A stretch of DNA of 48,236 nucleotides from Verrucomicrobiota bacterium (lineage in GTDB: Bacteria; Verrucomicrobiota; Verrucomicrobiia; Limisphaerales; VHCN01), in NCBI GenBank assembly GCA_016871675.1, contig VHCN01000021.1:1-48236 (forward strand). Reading direction: 5' to 3'. Numbering within the stretch: position 1 is the first letter of the stretch; every line of letters starts with the position of its first letter. Below, piece by piece: positions 17,709 through 25,879 of the stretch. The notes beneath the pieces are model-generated. The model saw only the letters and a list, made by a program, of their open reading frames with translations, was not told where the DNA came from and ran no database searches. The position numbers were made by a program, and so were the translations under genes.

Positions 17709-17966
17709 GGCGGTGACGGGTTGGAAGTTTTTGGTTCTTGTCGGTCGCCCGTCGCGGCGCATTCCAGCCCGCAAATCCAACAAGGCGACAGCTTCCCCAA
17801 AGAGTGCGGCAGGGTTCGAACTCTCTCCCAACCCCATCCCGTGGGGGAGCGCCGGCGAGACTACCACTACAGGTTGAGCCTACAAGAGTTTTTTCCAAAA
17901 AAGTTACAAAGAACTTATTCTCACGGAAACCTCGATGGTTTCGAGGCTCAATCCGGATTTCGCAAC

Positions 17967-17990
17967 GGTTGTTCACATCCGTGAACAACC
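17967..17990. terminator. Perfect 10-base hairpin downstream of deoA
   Basis: GGTTGTTCAC (17967-17976) pairs with GTGAACAACC (17981-17990) over a 4-base loop. It lies 74 bases after the deoA stop and 259 bases before the nrdJ start. Without a T-tract it could be a terminator or an operator. Confidence 0.4.
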
Positions 17991-18014
17991 CCGGTGCGAA
18001 CAAGTGCGACGCCC

Positions 18015-18034
18015 GCCGGACAACTTCGTCCGGC
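18015..18034. repeat. CCGGAC/GTCCGG palindrome downstream of deoA
   Basis: GCCGGAC and GTCCGGC form a perfect 7-base stem around a 6-base loop, 30 bases after the deoA stop. It shares its stem with palindromes at 14520 and 26698. Confidence 0.6.
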
Positions 18035-18063
18035 TTCGTTCCGAGGCCAATGACGGTGCGAAT

Positions 18064-19368
18064 TCACAGAACTTCCACGACCAACGGGGTCGCGCTGGGT
18101 GGTTCGTCCGCGAGTTCGATCGCCGCACGAAGCCGTTGCAAAGCGCATGCTGCGTCGTCACGCGTCCGCGCGTGCACTCGCGCAAGGATGGAGCCCGGTT
18201 CAATGCGGTCACCTGGCTTTGCAAGCTGGTCCACTCCGACGTCCGGTTGGATCGTCGATTCCTTCGTGAGTCGGCCGCCGCCCAAGTCGCGCACCATCTC
18301 GCCGACAACCCGCGCCTCGCATCGCGTGACGAATCCCGCGGAACCGGACTTCAACTCAACCCGGACAGGCGCGGCGTGATCCAGCGCGAGCTTCCTTTCG
18401 AAGGCCCGCAGGTCGGCGCCCTGCGCTTCGATGAGTTCGTTCCACTTCGCGCGCGGCCCGCCCGAGGCGAGTCTGGTCGCGGCGGCGGCGCGCGCCGGTT
18501 CGAGTTCGCGCTCGCGCTGTGTGAGCACGAGCAGGTGCGCCGCGCACTCGACGACGAGTTCGCGCAAGTCCTGCGGACCGCGGCCTTCGAGGCAGGCGAT
18601 GGCTTCCTTCACTTCAAGCCAGTTGCCGGCCGAGCGGCCGAGCGGCGTGTCCATGTCCGTGAGCAATGCGCGGGTGCGGACGCCGCAGTCGTTCGCGAGC
18701 GAAACGATCGAGCGCGCGAGGTCGCGCGCCTCCTCGCGCGTTTTCATGAAGGCCGCGGCGCCAAACTTCACATCCATCACGAGCGCGTCGAGTCCCTCGG
18801 CGAGTTTCTTCGAGAGGATGGAGCCCGTGATGAGCGGGATGCTGGGCACTGTCGCCGTCACATCACGCAACGCGTAGAGCAGCCTGTCCGCGGGAATCAT
18901 CGTCGCCGTCTGTCCGCCCATCGCGACGCCGATGCGTTGCGTCTGCTCCACGAGGCGCGCGGGGCCGAGTTGCGTCGTCAACCCCGGGATGCTCTCGAGC
19001 TTGTCGAGCGTGCCGCCCGTGATGCCGAGCCCGCGGCCGGAGATCATCGGCACGCGGAAGCCAAGACACGCGAGCAGGGGCGCGAGCGGGAGCGAAACCT
19101 TGTCACCAATGCCGCCGGTCGAGTGCTTGTCCACGACGGGCCGCGGGTCCGAGGGCCACTTCAACACCTCGCCCGAGTCGCGCATGGCGAGCGTGAGGGA
19201 GCGCGTTTCGTCCGCGGTCATTCCACGGAAGAACACGGCCATCAGCATCGCCGACATTTGGTAGTCGGGAATCCCGCCCGCCGCGAACTCCCGCACGAAC
19301 CTGGTGATCTGCTCCGGCGTGAGCGCCTGGCCGTCGCGCTTGGCTTCGATGAGGGAGAGGAAGCTCAT
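18064..19368 (-). CDS. deoA: Thymidine/pyrimidine-nucleoside phosphorylase
   Basis: A 434-residue enzyme of the normal length that splits thymidine (or other pyrimidine nucleosides) with phosphate to base and (deoxy)ribose 1-phosphate in nucleoside salvage. The N-terminus (LIEAKRDGQALTPEQITRFV, GGIPDYQMSAMLMAVFFRGM) identifies the start at 19368; the frame is open further upstream but without homology. Phosphate- and substrate-site motifs are VVDKHSTGGIGDK and MISGRGLG followed by TGGTLDKLESIPG, and the C-terminal PYNP domain is complete. In the SGRGLG-x-TGG motif the x is isoleucine where E. coli and Bacillus enzymes have histidine. Whether it prefers thymidine or is a broader Pdp-type enzyme cannot be decided from sequence. 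Confidence 0.92.
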   Translation of the reverse strand: MSFLSLIEAKRDGQALTPEQITRFVREFAAGGIPDYQMSAMLMAVFFRGMTADETRSLTLAMRDSGEVLKWPSDPRPVVDKHSTGGIGDKVSLPLAPLLACLGFRVPMISGRGLGITGGTLDKLESIPGLTTQLGPARLVEQTQRIGVAMGGQTATMIPADRLLYALRDVTATVPSIPLITGSILSKKLAEGLDALVMDVKFGAAAFMKTREEARDLARSIVSLANDCGVRTRALLTDMDTPLGRSAGNWLEVKEAIACLEGRGPQDLRELVVECAAHLLVLTQRERELEPARAAAATRLASGGPRAKWNELIEAQGADLRAFERKLALDHAAPVRVELKSGSAGFVTRCEARVVGEMVRDLGGGRLTKESTIQPDVGVDQLAKPGDRIEPGSILARVHARTRDDAACALQRLRAAIELADEPPSATPLVVEVL

Positions 19369-19441
19369 GTCCAACTCGTGCGTGCCATCGAGTGGAACAC
19401 GGCGAAAGTCCAATGTCCAACGGCCAATCCGATCGCCGGTC

Positions 19442-21802
19442 ATGCCGGGCGCAATTGACGCTTCCGCGTTGGCAAGGCGGCGGCTACAGTCCGCCCCGCT
19501 GAACACACGCGCAAGCCGTCCAACCCCCGCCGCCGCGCCGCGCTGTCGCGCCCGATGCTCCGCGCGATGGCTCGCTTGCTGCACGGGTTCGCTGTTCGTC
19601 CTCGGCATTGCGCGCAATGCGCTTGCGGGAGATGCTTTGGCGCCTTCCTTCCGCAACGAAGTCCAGCCCGTGCTCTCGAAGGCCGGTTGCAACCAGGGCA
19701 CGTGCCACGGCAACGCAAACGGCAAGGGCGGCTTCAAGCTCTCGCTGCGCGGCGAAGACGCGGACTACGATTTCGGCGTGCTCACGCGCGAGGTGTTCGC
19801 GCGCCGCGCGAATCCGCTCGACCCGGGGCGGAGCCTGCTGCTGCTCAAGCCCACCATGCAGGTCGCGCACGAGGGCGGGCTGCGCTTTGCCACCAATTCG
19901 CCAGAGCACGCCGTCATCCTCCGATGGATCGCCGCGGGAGTGCCGGCGGACCCGCCGGATGCGCCGCGGCTCGCGCGACTCGGAGTCACGCCCGTCGAGC
20001 GCATCCTCGTGGAGCCGGAACGCGAGGCGCAGATTCACGCACGCGCCGTGTTCAGCGACGGCTCGCAGCGCGACGTGGGCGCGCTCGCGGTTTACGAATC
20101 CTCCAGCGCGACGGCCACGATCACCCGCGAGGGACTCGTGCGCCAGGACAAGCCCGGCGAAGTGACCGTGAACGTGCGGTTCCTCGACCAGCAGGCGCCC
20201 GTGCGGCTCGCGTTCGTGCCGGCGCGGCCGGGCTTCGCGTGGAGCCATCCGCCGCGCAACAACTTCATTGACGACCACGTCTTGGCCAAGCTGCGCCAGC
20301 TCCGCATCAACCCGTCCGGCCTGTGCAGCGACACGGTGTTCCTTCGCCGCGCGCACCTCGACCTGCTCGGCCTGCCGCCGACGGCGGACGAGGCGAAGGC
20401 GTTCCTCGGCGACCGCCGGCGCGACAAGCGCGCGCGGCTCGTGGATGCGCTGCTCGAACGGCCCGAGTTCGCCGACTTCTGGGCGCTCAAGTGGGCGGAC
20501 CTGCTGCGTGTGGAGGAAAAATCGCTCGACCGGAAGGGCGTGCAGAATTTCCACCACTGGATCCGGCAGGCCGTGGCGGAGAACAAACCTGTGGACCAGT
20601 TCGTGCGCGAGGTCGTGGCGGCGCGCGGCAGCACCTACTCGCAACCCGCGGGCAACTACCTGCGCGCGCTGCGCGATCCCGTCTCGCGCGCGGAAGCCAC
20701 GGCGCAGGTGTTTCTCGGCACGCGGCTCCAGTGCGCGCAATGCCACAACCACCCCTTCGACCGCTGGACGCAGGACGATTACTACGGTTGGACCGGCCTG
20801 TTCTCTCGCGTGCAATACCGCGTGCTCGAGAACAACAAACGCGACCGGCTCGACTCGCACGAGTTCATCGGCGAGCAGATGGTCGTGATGGCGCGCGAGG
20901 GCGCAACGAAGAACGCCCGCACCGGCCGGGACGCCGCGCCGAAGTTCCTCGGCGCCTCCGCGCCGCAACCCGGGACTCAAGACGCCGGACCCGGGGCCGA
21001 TTACCTCGAATCGCTCGCCGCGTGGCTGACGAGCGCGGACAACCCGCGCTTTGCGAAGGCCCAAGTCAACCGCGTGTGGTTCCACCTCATGGGCCGCGGG
21101 CTCGTGGACCCGATTGATGATTTCCGACCAACGAATCCCGCGTCCCACCCGGCGCTGCTCGACGCGCTGGCGAAGGATTTTGTCGCGGGAAGGTTCGACC
21201 TGCGCCGGCTCATCCGGCTCATCATCAACTCGCGCGCCTACCAGCTTTCAAGCGATACGAACGACACCAACGCCGAGGACGAGGTCAATTACTCGCACTC
21301 GATCCCGCGGCGGCTCGCGGCGGAGCCGTTGCTCGACGCGCAACATCTCGCGCTTGGCGTGGCGTCGAAGTTCAGCGGTTACCCGGACGGCCTGCGCGCG
21401 TCGCAACTGCCCGGCGTGACCACGGCGCAGCGGCGGCTCCGGCGCGACACGATGGATGACCAGTTCCTGCGCGTGTTCGGCAAGCCGATGCGCCTGCTCA
21501 CCTGCGAATGCGAGCGCTCGGGCGGGACGACGCTGGCGCAGGCGTTTCACTTCATCTCCGGTCCGGGCATCAACGCGCTGCTCACCGCGCCGGACAACCG
21601 GATGGGCGCGCTCCTCGCAGCGGGCCGTTCTCCGGGCGAACTGCTCGACGAACTTTACTGGAACGCGTTGAGCCGGCCGCCGACCGACCGCGAGGTGGCC
21701 GCGGGCGTCGCGCACCTCGAGCGCTCGAAGGACCGCCGCGCCGCGCTCGAGGACATCGCGTGGGGCCTGCTCAATGCGAAGGAATTCGTGATGCGCCCGT
21801 GA
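19442..21802 (+). CDS. DUF1549/DUF1553 (PSCyt-type) secreted protein
   Basis: A protein of about 786 residues. A hydrophobic export signal (around LACCTGSLFVLGIARNALAG) precedes a haem-like segment CNQGTCHGNANGKGG, a Big-like beta domain (SDGSQRDVGALAVYESSS), DUF1549 (NNFIDDHVLAKLRQLRI, LQCAQCHNHPFDRWTQDDYY with a CxxCH) and DUF1553 (NPRFAKAQVNRVWFHLMGRG, IINSRAYQLS, ALEDIAWGLLNAKEF). The N-terminal cysteine motif is Cx4CH rather than CxxCH. Such proteins are abundant in PVC bacteria and probably act in periplasmic electron transfer or polymer degradation; their chemistry is unproven. The start is uncertain: no ATG, GTG or TTG lies just before the signal peptide, so the in-frame ATG at 19442 is used; a CTG at 19499, 8 bases after TACAGT, is an alternative. 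Confidence 0.82.
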   Translation: MPGAIDASALARRRLQSAPLNTRASRPTPAAAPRCRARCSARWLACCTGSLFVLGIARNALAGDALAPSFRNEVQPVLSKAGCNQGTCHGNANGKGGFKLSLRGEDADYDFGVLTREVFARRANPLDPGRSLLLLKPTMQVAHEGGLRFATNSPEHAVILRWIAAGVPADPPDAPRLARLGVTPVERILVEPEREAQIHARAVFSDGSQRDVGALAVYESSSATATITREGLVRQDKPGEVTVNVRFLDQQAPVRLAFVPARPGFAWSHPPRNNFIDDHVLAKLRQLRINPSGLCSDTVFLRRAHLDLLGLPPTADEAKAFLGDRRRDKRARLVDALLERPEFADFWALKWADLLRVEEKSLDRKGVQNFHHWIRQAVAENKPVDQFVREVVAARGSTYSQPAGNYLRALRDPVSRAEATAQVFLGTRLQCAQCHNHPFDRWTQDDYYGWTGLFSRVQYRVLENNKRDRLDSHEFIGEQMVVMAREGATKNARTGRDAAPKFLGASAPQPGTQDAGPGADYLESLAAWLTSADNPRFAKAQVNRVWFHLMGRGLVDPIDDFRPTNPASHPALLDALAKDFVAGRFDLRRLIRLIINSRAYQLSSDTNDTNAEDEVNYSHSIPRRLAAEPLLDAQHLALGVASKFSGYPDGLRASQLPGVTTAQRRLRRDTMDDQFLRVFGKPMRLLTCECERSGGTTLAQAFHFISGPGINALLTAPDNRMGALLAAGRSPGELLDELYWNALSRPPTDREVAAGVAHLERSKDRRAALEDIAWGLLNAKEFVMRP

Positions 21803-21815
21803 GTCCGCGGCGGGT

Positions 21816-22781
21816 TTATCCGGGGCTGGTCTCGATTCCCTTCGAGGCGACGGCCAGTCCACCCCCGCTGCGGCATTCGGTGAGGAGCAACGTTTTCATT
21901 CCCGGCCGGAGCGCGGCGAGGGCATCGTGACCCTGCGGGCCGGCCGTAAGCAGTGCGGTGGAGAACGCATCTGTTTCCGCCGCGGAAGGCAGTGCGACGG
22001 CAGCCAGCAACGCGCCCTGCGCCGGCTCGCCCGTGCGCGGGTCGATCACGTGGCCAAAGACGCGCGCGTCCACGGTGAAGGATTTGCCCCACACGGCTGA
22101 GACCGAGAGGGACTCGTCGCGCAGCGGAACGGTGGCGAGCAGGCCCGCGGGCCCGGCGGGCGGCGGTGTGCCGGGCGGACGCGGCCGTTCGATCGCGACT
22201 TTCCAGGGTTCGCCATCAGGAGTCGAACCAATCGCGCACGCGGTGCTGGTGCCGCCGTGGATCAGTGCGCTCGTGACGCCATCCTCGCGGAGAATCTCGG
22301 CGGCGCGCCCGAGGGCATGTCCCTTGCCGAGGGCGCCGAGGTCGAGCATCACGCCAGGGCGCGCGAAGCGAACCGTGGACTCGCGTTCGTCGAGTTCGAC
22401 ATTCCGCCAGCCGGTGCAGGCTTTCGCCTCGGCGAGCGTGCGCGGGTCGGGGCATTGCCCGGTGCTGCGCGTGAACCCCCACGCGCGCATGAGCGGGGCG
22501 ACGGTGAGGTCGAAGGCGCCGCCGGTTTCGCGCGCGAGTTGCAAGGCGTGGCGCAGCAATCGGAAGAGTTCCGGGTCCACGCGGACGGGGGCATCCGCGG
22601 CATGCGCATTGAGCCGTGAAACCTCGCTTGTCGGCCGGTAAAAGCTGAGCTGCGCCTCGATGCGCTCGATTTCGGCGAGCGCCTCCTCGCCCGCGGCGCG
22701 CAGGCGGGACTCGTCCGCGCCGTGGAGGATCATCTCAAAGCGCGTCGCCATCGCGTTACGGGCGAGGGCGACGTGGGGCAT
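21816..22781 (-). CDS. apbE: FAD:protein FMN transferase (ApbE family)
   Basis: A 321-residue ApbE-type flavin transferase, which attaches FMN covalently to threonine of target proteins such as NqrB/C or RnfG, using FAD and Mg2+. Family motifs: AMATRFEM near the N-terminus, LSFYRPTSEVSRLN, GGAFDLTVAPLMRAWGF, MLDLGALGKGHALG, IHGGTSTACAIG, HVIDPRTGEP and the metal-site ETDAFSTALL. No signal peptide or lipobox is present, unlike many ApbE proteins, so it would act in the cytoplasm unless exported by other means. No target protein is encoded in the window. The ATG at 22781 is preceded 6 bases upstream by CATACT. Confidence 0.9.
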   Translation of the reverse strand: MPHVALARNAMATRFEMILHGADESRLRAAGEEALAEIERIEAQLSFYRPTSEVSRLNAHAADAPVRVDPELFRLLRHALQLARETGGAFDLTVAPLMRAWGFTRSTGQCPDPRTLAEAKACTGWRNVELDERESTVRFARPGVMLDLGALGKGHALGRAAEILREDGVTSALIHGGTSTACAIGSTPDGEPWKVAIERPRPPGTPPPAGPAGLLATVPLRDESLSVSAVWGKSFTVDARVFGHVIDPRTGEPAQGALLAAVALPSAAETDAFSTALLTAGPQGHDALAALRPGMKTLLLTECRSGGGLAVASKGIETSPG

Positions 22782-22787
22782 GCGGGC

Positions 22788-22816
22788 AGTATGCGGGTAG
22801 AGGGATGAGGGGTGAA
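22788..22816 (-). promoter_or_regulatory. Promoter of apbE (leaderless type)
   Basis: On the minus strand TTCACC (22816-22811) and CATACT (22793-22788) are 17 bases apart, and the ATG at 22781 follows the -10 box by 6 bases. Confidence 0.45.
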
Positions 22817-22884
22817 GGAGAATGACCGGCCGCGCATCGCCGGTTGCACGGCTGACGGCGGCAACCGGGGGGTCGGGAAAAGGG

Positions 22885-22919
22885 AAAACGGGCTTCGCGG
22901 CGGAACCGCGAAGCCCGTT
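22885..22919 (-). terminator. Intrinsic terminator of the Gfo/Idh gene
   Basis: A perfect 14-base stem (AACGGGCTTCGCGG at 22887-22900 with its complement at 22906-22919) and a 5-base loop begin 17 bases after the stop codon at 22936. On the minus strand it is followed by TTTTCCCTTTTCCC, as expected for Rho-independent termination. Confidence 0.9.
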
Positions 22920-22935
22920 GTGAGAGGGGATGTGC

Positions 22936-24312
22936 TTACGACTCCTTGGTCGAGCCGTAGGTGAGCGCCTTGATTTCCTTGCCGGCGGCGTCGGTGACCT
23001 TGCGGGTCTTGGCGTCGAAGTAGCACATCACGCCGAGGCGGTCGGACATCTCGGCGAGCGAGATGACGGTCTGCACCTTCACGGCGAGGTCGATGTTGCC
23101 GTTGGGCGTGCCGCCGTTGCGGATGCAGTCGAGCCAGTTCTTGGCGTGGACGACCTGGTTCTCGGGCTGGAGGCCCTTGAGCGAGATGGCGTCGAGTTCG
23201 TCGGCCTTGTGGCGCTCGGGGATCATTTCGACGGCGTTGCCGGGGTCGGCCAGGTCGAGCGTGGCGTTGTGGCCGAAGATGGAGAAACCCGGCACCTTGC
23301 CGCTGACGGAGCTGGAGTTGACGACGAGCATGTAGCCGCTCGGGAACTCCGCGGTGAGCTGCACGTATTCGGGCACGCTGCGCATCTCGGCACCGGGCGT
23401 GTTCTTGTCCGACTCGACGTGGCGCGTGCCGAGGCACACGACGCGGCGGGGGAACTCGGGATTGCCCGAGGCCAGCATGAGCGGGTGCAACCGGTGCGGG
23501 ACGAGGTCGCTGAGCAACCCGCCGCAATACGGGTAATGTTTGCGCCACCGGAAGAAGTGGTCGGCGTTGAACTTGGCGGGCTTGTGCTTCACCGGGCCGA
23601 GCCAGGCGTTCCAGTCAATGCTCTGCGCGCCGTCGGGTGTGGAGTAGTTCCATTCGCCCTTCGGGTTGTTGCGCAGGTAGGCGCCGCGGCCCCAGATGAG
23701 TTTGCCGAGCTTGCCGCTCTTGATAATCTTCGCGGCTTCGTGCCAGCCGCCGGCGGAGGTGCCTTGCGCGCCGACCTGGAAGACTTTGCCCGTGCGTCGC
23801 ACCGCATCGTAAACCTCGAACGCCTCGCCGAGGTAGCGGGTCATGGGCTTCTCGCAATAGACGTGCTTGCCGGCTTCCATCGCCTCGATGGAACAACGCG
23901 CGTGCCACACGTCGTGCGTGGCGATGAGCACGGCGTCGATGTCCTTCCGCTCGAGAATGCGGCGGTAGTCGGTGCACGTCTGCACGGCACCGTTGCCGAT
24001 GACTTCCTTGGCCTTGTCGTTTCGGACCGTCCACAGGTCGCACACAGCGGCCATGCCGATGTTGAGCTCCGCGGCCTTCGGAACGTGCTGGCGGATGTGG
24101 CCAAGCCCCATGCCGGGGCAGTTGGAAGGATAGCCGCCGATGCCGATGTAGCCGATGGCGACCTTGTCGTTGGCGCCCTTCACGTTTGCGGACGGGGCTT
24201 GGTTCTGGCCGTAAACCGGCGTCTTGAGCACGCCGACGGACGCGGCGGCGACGGCGGCGGTCTTAAAAAACTCGCGGCGGGTGCCGGAGCTGGGGGTTGG
24301 ATTCGAGTTCAT
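22936..24312 (-). CDS. Tat-exported Gfo/Idh/MocA-family oxidoreductase
   Basis: A 458-residue NAD(P)-dependent oxidoreductase of the kind common in PVC bacteria. The N-terminus carries a twin-arginine signal (TRREFFKTAAVAAASVGVL) and a cleavage-like VYGQ, so export by the local TatABC-type system is expected, with cofactor already bound. The Rossmann part has VAIGYIGIGG, AAVCDLW, DAVLIATHDVWHA and the family's CEKPMTR motif; the C-terminal alpha/beta domain follows (LVPHRLHPLMLASG, GYMLVVNSSS). Substrate unknown; members act on sugars and related polyols. The ATG at 24312 is chosen because it precedes the signal peptide directly; the promoter has a 37-base leader. A strong terminator follows. 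Confidence 0.9.
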   Translation of the reverse strand: MNSNPTPSSGTRREFFKTAAVAAASVGVLKTPVYGQNQAPSANVKGANDKVAIGYIGIGGYPSNCPGMGLGHIRQHVPKAAELNIGMAAVCDLWTVRNDKAKEVIGNGAVQTCTDYRRILERKDIDAVLIATHDVWHARCSIEAMEAGKHVYCEKPMTRYLGEAFEVYDAVRRTGKVFQVGAQGTSAGGWHEAAKIIKSGKLGKLIWGRGAYLRNNPKGEWNYSTPDGAQSIDWNAWLGPVKHKPAKFNADHFFRWRKHYPYCGGLLSDLVPHRLHPLMLASGNPEFPRRVVCLGTRHVESDKNTPGAEMRSVPEYVQLTAEFPSGYMLVVNSSSVSGKVPGFSIFGHNATLDLADPGNAVEMIPERHKADELDAISLKGLQPENQVVHAKNWLDCIRNGGTPNGNIDLAVKVQTVISLAEMSDRLGVMCYFDAKTRKVTDAAGKEIKALTYGSTKES

Positions 24313-24349
24313 GATGGCAGTGGTGCTGGGATGTCTGCGATTTCGAGCG

Positions 24350-24377
24350 AGCGTAGCCCAATGCCGGGGTCGGTCAA
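24350..24377 (-). promoter_or_regulatory. Promoter of the Gfo/Idh gene
   Basis: On the minus strand TTGACC (24377-24372) and TACGCT (24355-24350) are 16 bases apart. This gene has a normal leader of about 30 bases, unlike the leaderless cases, and shows that TACGCT works as the -10 box here (inference). Confidence 0.65.
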
Positions 24378-24438
24378 CTCCGCAATTTGTGTTCCGGCGC
24401 GTCGGCAAGCTGCACCTTGCCCTGACGCGCGGGGCGGC

Positions 24439-25785
24439 TCACTTCCGCAAGTCCACGGAGAGGATCTCCTTGTCGTTCCGCGCGAGGATGTGCCCGTTGG
24501 CGAACGCCGGGTGCGCCCACGCCACGTCGCGGCCCTGATACGAAAAGGTCGGCGCGATGAGTTTGGTGCGGCTGAGTTCCTTCGCGCCCGCGGGGCTGAG
24601 CGTGGCGAGGATGAGGTCGCCGTTCTCCGCGAAGAGGAAGAAGCGGTCGCCGTTCTTGACGATGTGCGCGTTGCCGCACTCGAGTTCCTCGCCCTTGGCC
24701 ACGAGATCGAGGTTTTCCCATACGCGCCCCCCGGTCGTGGCGTCGAGCGCGCGGAACTGCCCGTGGTTGCACACGCCGTAGATGTGGCCGCCCTCGACAA
24801 ACGGCGTGGTCATGAGCGCGTTCAAGTGCGTGGTGTCCTTCTCGCTCACCTTCTTCGTCTCCCACAGCACCGTGCCGGCGGGCTGGCGCGCGTCGAGCTT
24901 CACCATGAGCGAACCGTTGTAGAACGAGGACACGTAAAGCAGGTCGCCCGCGTGGCGCGGCATGGTGATGGAGACGTTCTGCCGGATGTTCTGCGGCACG
25001 CTCCAAAACACCTGCCCCGTCGCCGGGTCCAGCGCGCTGAGCGCGCCGGGATGCCAGATGATGAGTTGCCGGCGCCCGCCGGACTCGATGATCACGGGCG
25101 GCGCATAACCGGGATCCTTCGCCGTGAGCGCGCGCCAGAGTTCCTTGCCGGTGTCCTTGTGGAACGCGACGACCACGCTGCCAGCGCCGCCCACAAGGCA
25201 GATGAGCTTGTCGCCGTCGAGCAACGGATGCGCGGCGAAGCCCCACAGCGGCGTCTTCACGCCGAAGTCCTTCTTGAACTGCCGCGACCAGACGACCCTG
25301 CCGTCCTTCGCGTCGAGGCACAACAGGTCGCCCTCGGTGCCGAGCGTAAACACGCGGCTCCCGCCGGCCACCGGCGTGGCGCGCGGGCCGGAATTGTAAC
25401 TTACGCCGTAGGCCGCCGAGTATTCGTGCTGCCAGAGCGGCTTGCCCGTGCCCTCGTCCAGACACAGCACGCGCTCGGAGCCCGCCACCACGCTCAAGTC
25501 GAACGGATCCTCCTCGTTCACCTTCGCGCCCTTGGCCAGCTTGCGGTCGGTCACGAAGACGCGGCCTCCCGCGACGGCCGGGCCGGAGAAACCCGGATTG
25601 ACCGGCGCGCGCCAGCGGACCTTCGGCCCTCCCGCTGGGAAGCGCTCGAGGATGCCCCGCTCGCGCCACACGGCGTCGCGCCCCGGACCGAGCCACTGCG
25701 GCCAGTCGTCGGCCGCGAGGCGCGCGGTGGTCGAAACCAAAACCAGCAAGGCGATCCATCGCGAGGCGCGAAACAAGGAGTGCAT
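24439..25785 (-). CDS. PQQ-binding-like beta-propeller protein
   Basis: A 448-residue secreted protein with a signal peptide (MHSLFRASRWIALLVLVSTTARLAA). The mature part starts with DWPQWLGPGRDAVW and repeats blade motifs of the PQQ_2 type such as CLDEGTGKPLWQHEY, CLDAKDGRVVWSRQFKK, ALDPATGQVFWSVP and ALDATTGGRVWENL. The DWPQWxGPxRD opening marks the outer-membrane or periplasmic propeller family abundant in Planctomycetes and Verrucomicrobia. Whether it binds PQQ is not shown; no dehydrogenase active-site aspartate or cysteine pair is evident, so it may be a structural or sugar-binding propeller. The Gfo/Idh gene is next downstream but has its own promoter. Confidence 0.85.
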   Translation of the reverse strand: MHSLFRASRWIALLVLVSTTARLAADDWPQWLGPGRDAVWRERGILERFPAGGPKVRWRAPVNPGFSGPAVAGGRVFVTDRKLAKGAKVNEEDPFDLSVVAGSERVLCLDEGTGKPLWQHEYSAAYGVSYNSGPRATPVAGGSRVFTLGTEGDLLCLDAKDGRVVWSRQFKKDFGVKTPLWGFAAHPLLDGDKLICLVGGAGSVVVAFHKDTGKELWRALTAKDPGYAPPVIIESGGRRQLIIWHPGALSALDPATGQVFWSVPQNIRQNVSITMPRHAGDLLYVSSFYNGSLMVKLDARQPAGTVLWETKKVSEKDTTHLNALMTTPFVEGGHIYGVCNHGQFRALDATTGGRVWENLDLVAKGEELECGNAHIVKNGDRFFLFAENGDLILATLSPAGAKELSRTKLIAPTFSYQGRDVAWAHPAFANGHILARNDKEILSVDLRK

Positions 25786-25791
25786 GGCAGA

Positions 25792-25820
25792 CTTGTAGGC
25801 GGGCGCCGCCGCGCTGGCAA
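25792..25820 (-). promoter_or_regulatory. Promoter of the PQQ-propeller gene (leaderless type)
   Basis: On the minus strand TTGCCA (25820-25815) and TACAAG (25797-25792) are 17 bases apart; the ATG at 25785 follows 6 bases after the -10 box. Confidence 0.65.
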
Positions 25821-25838
25821 CTATTCAGGGGAGAACAG

Positions 25839-25867
25839 TTGAATTCACGACATCGCTCGGCTTTCAT
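25839..25867 (+). promoter_or_regulatory. Promoter of the SDR reductase gene
   Basis: TTGAAT (25839-25844) and TTTCAT (25862-25867) are 17 bases apart; the ATG at 25880 follows after 12 bases, giving a leader of only a few bases. Confidence 0.5.
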
Positions 25868-25879
25868 CAGGCGTCCCGC

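Larger units (their letters stand above)
17709..18063. other. 355-base non-coding stretch between deoA and nrdJ with three hairpins
   Basis: This gap carries no credible gene. It includes the only AT-rich patch nearby (17881-17930, with T6 and A6 runs at 17889-17902) and three perfect inverted repeats: CCTCGA/TCGAGG (17930-17946), GGTTGTTCAC/GTGAACAACC (17967-17990) and GCCGGAC/GTCCGGC (18015-18034). It must contain the end of the deoA transcript and the nrdJ promoter region. No B12-box or GGTGCC-type cobalamin riboswitch core and no NrdR-box pair was recognised. Confidence 0.7.

Noticed and set aside
17813-17820. GGTTCGAA in the gap before nrdJ, which looks like a tRNA T-loop
   Set aside because: The flanking bases do not pair as a T-stem and no acceptor or anticodon arm can be formed on either strand.
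17709-17935. Possible cobalamin riboswitch upstream of B12-dependent nrdJ
   Set aside because: The conserved B12-box and the GCCACTG and AGCCAGGAGACC-type elements were not found on the minus strand.
19455-19490. TTGACG and TACAGT as a promoter of the DUF1549/DUF1553 gene at 19442
   Set aside because: The spacing is 24 bases, too long for a sigma70 promoter. TACAGT alone may be a -10 box, but the pair is not supported.
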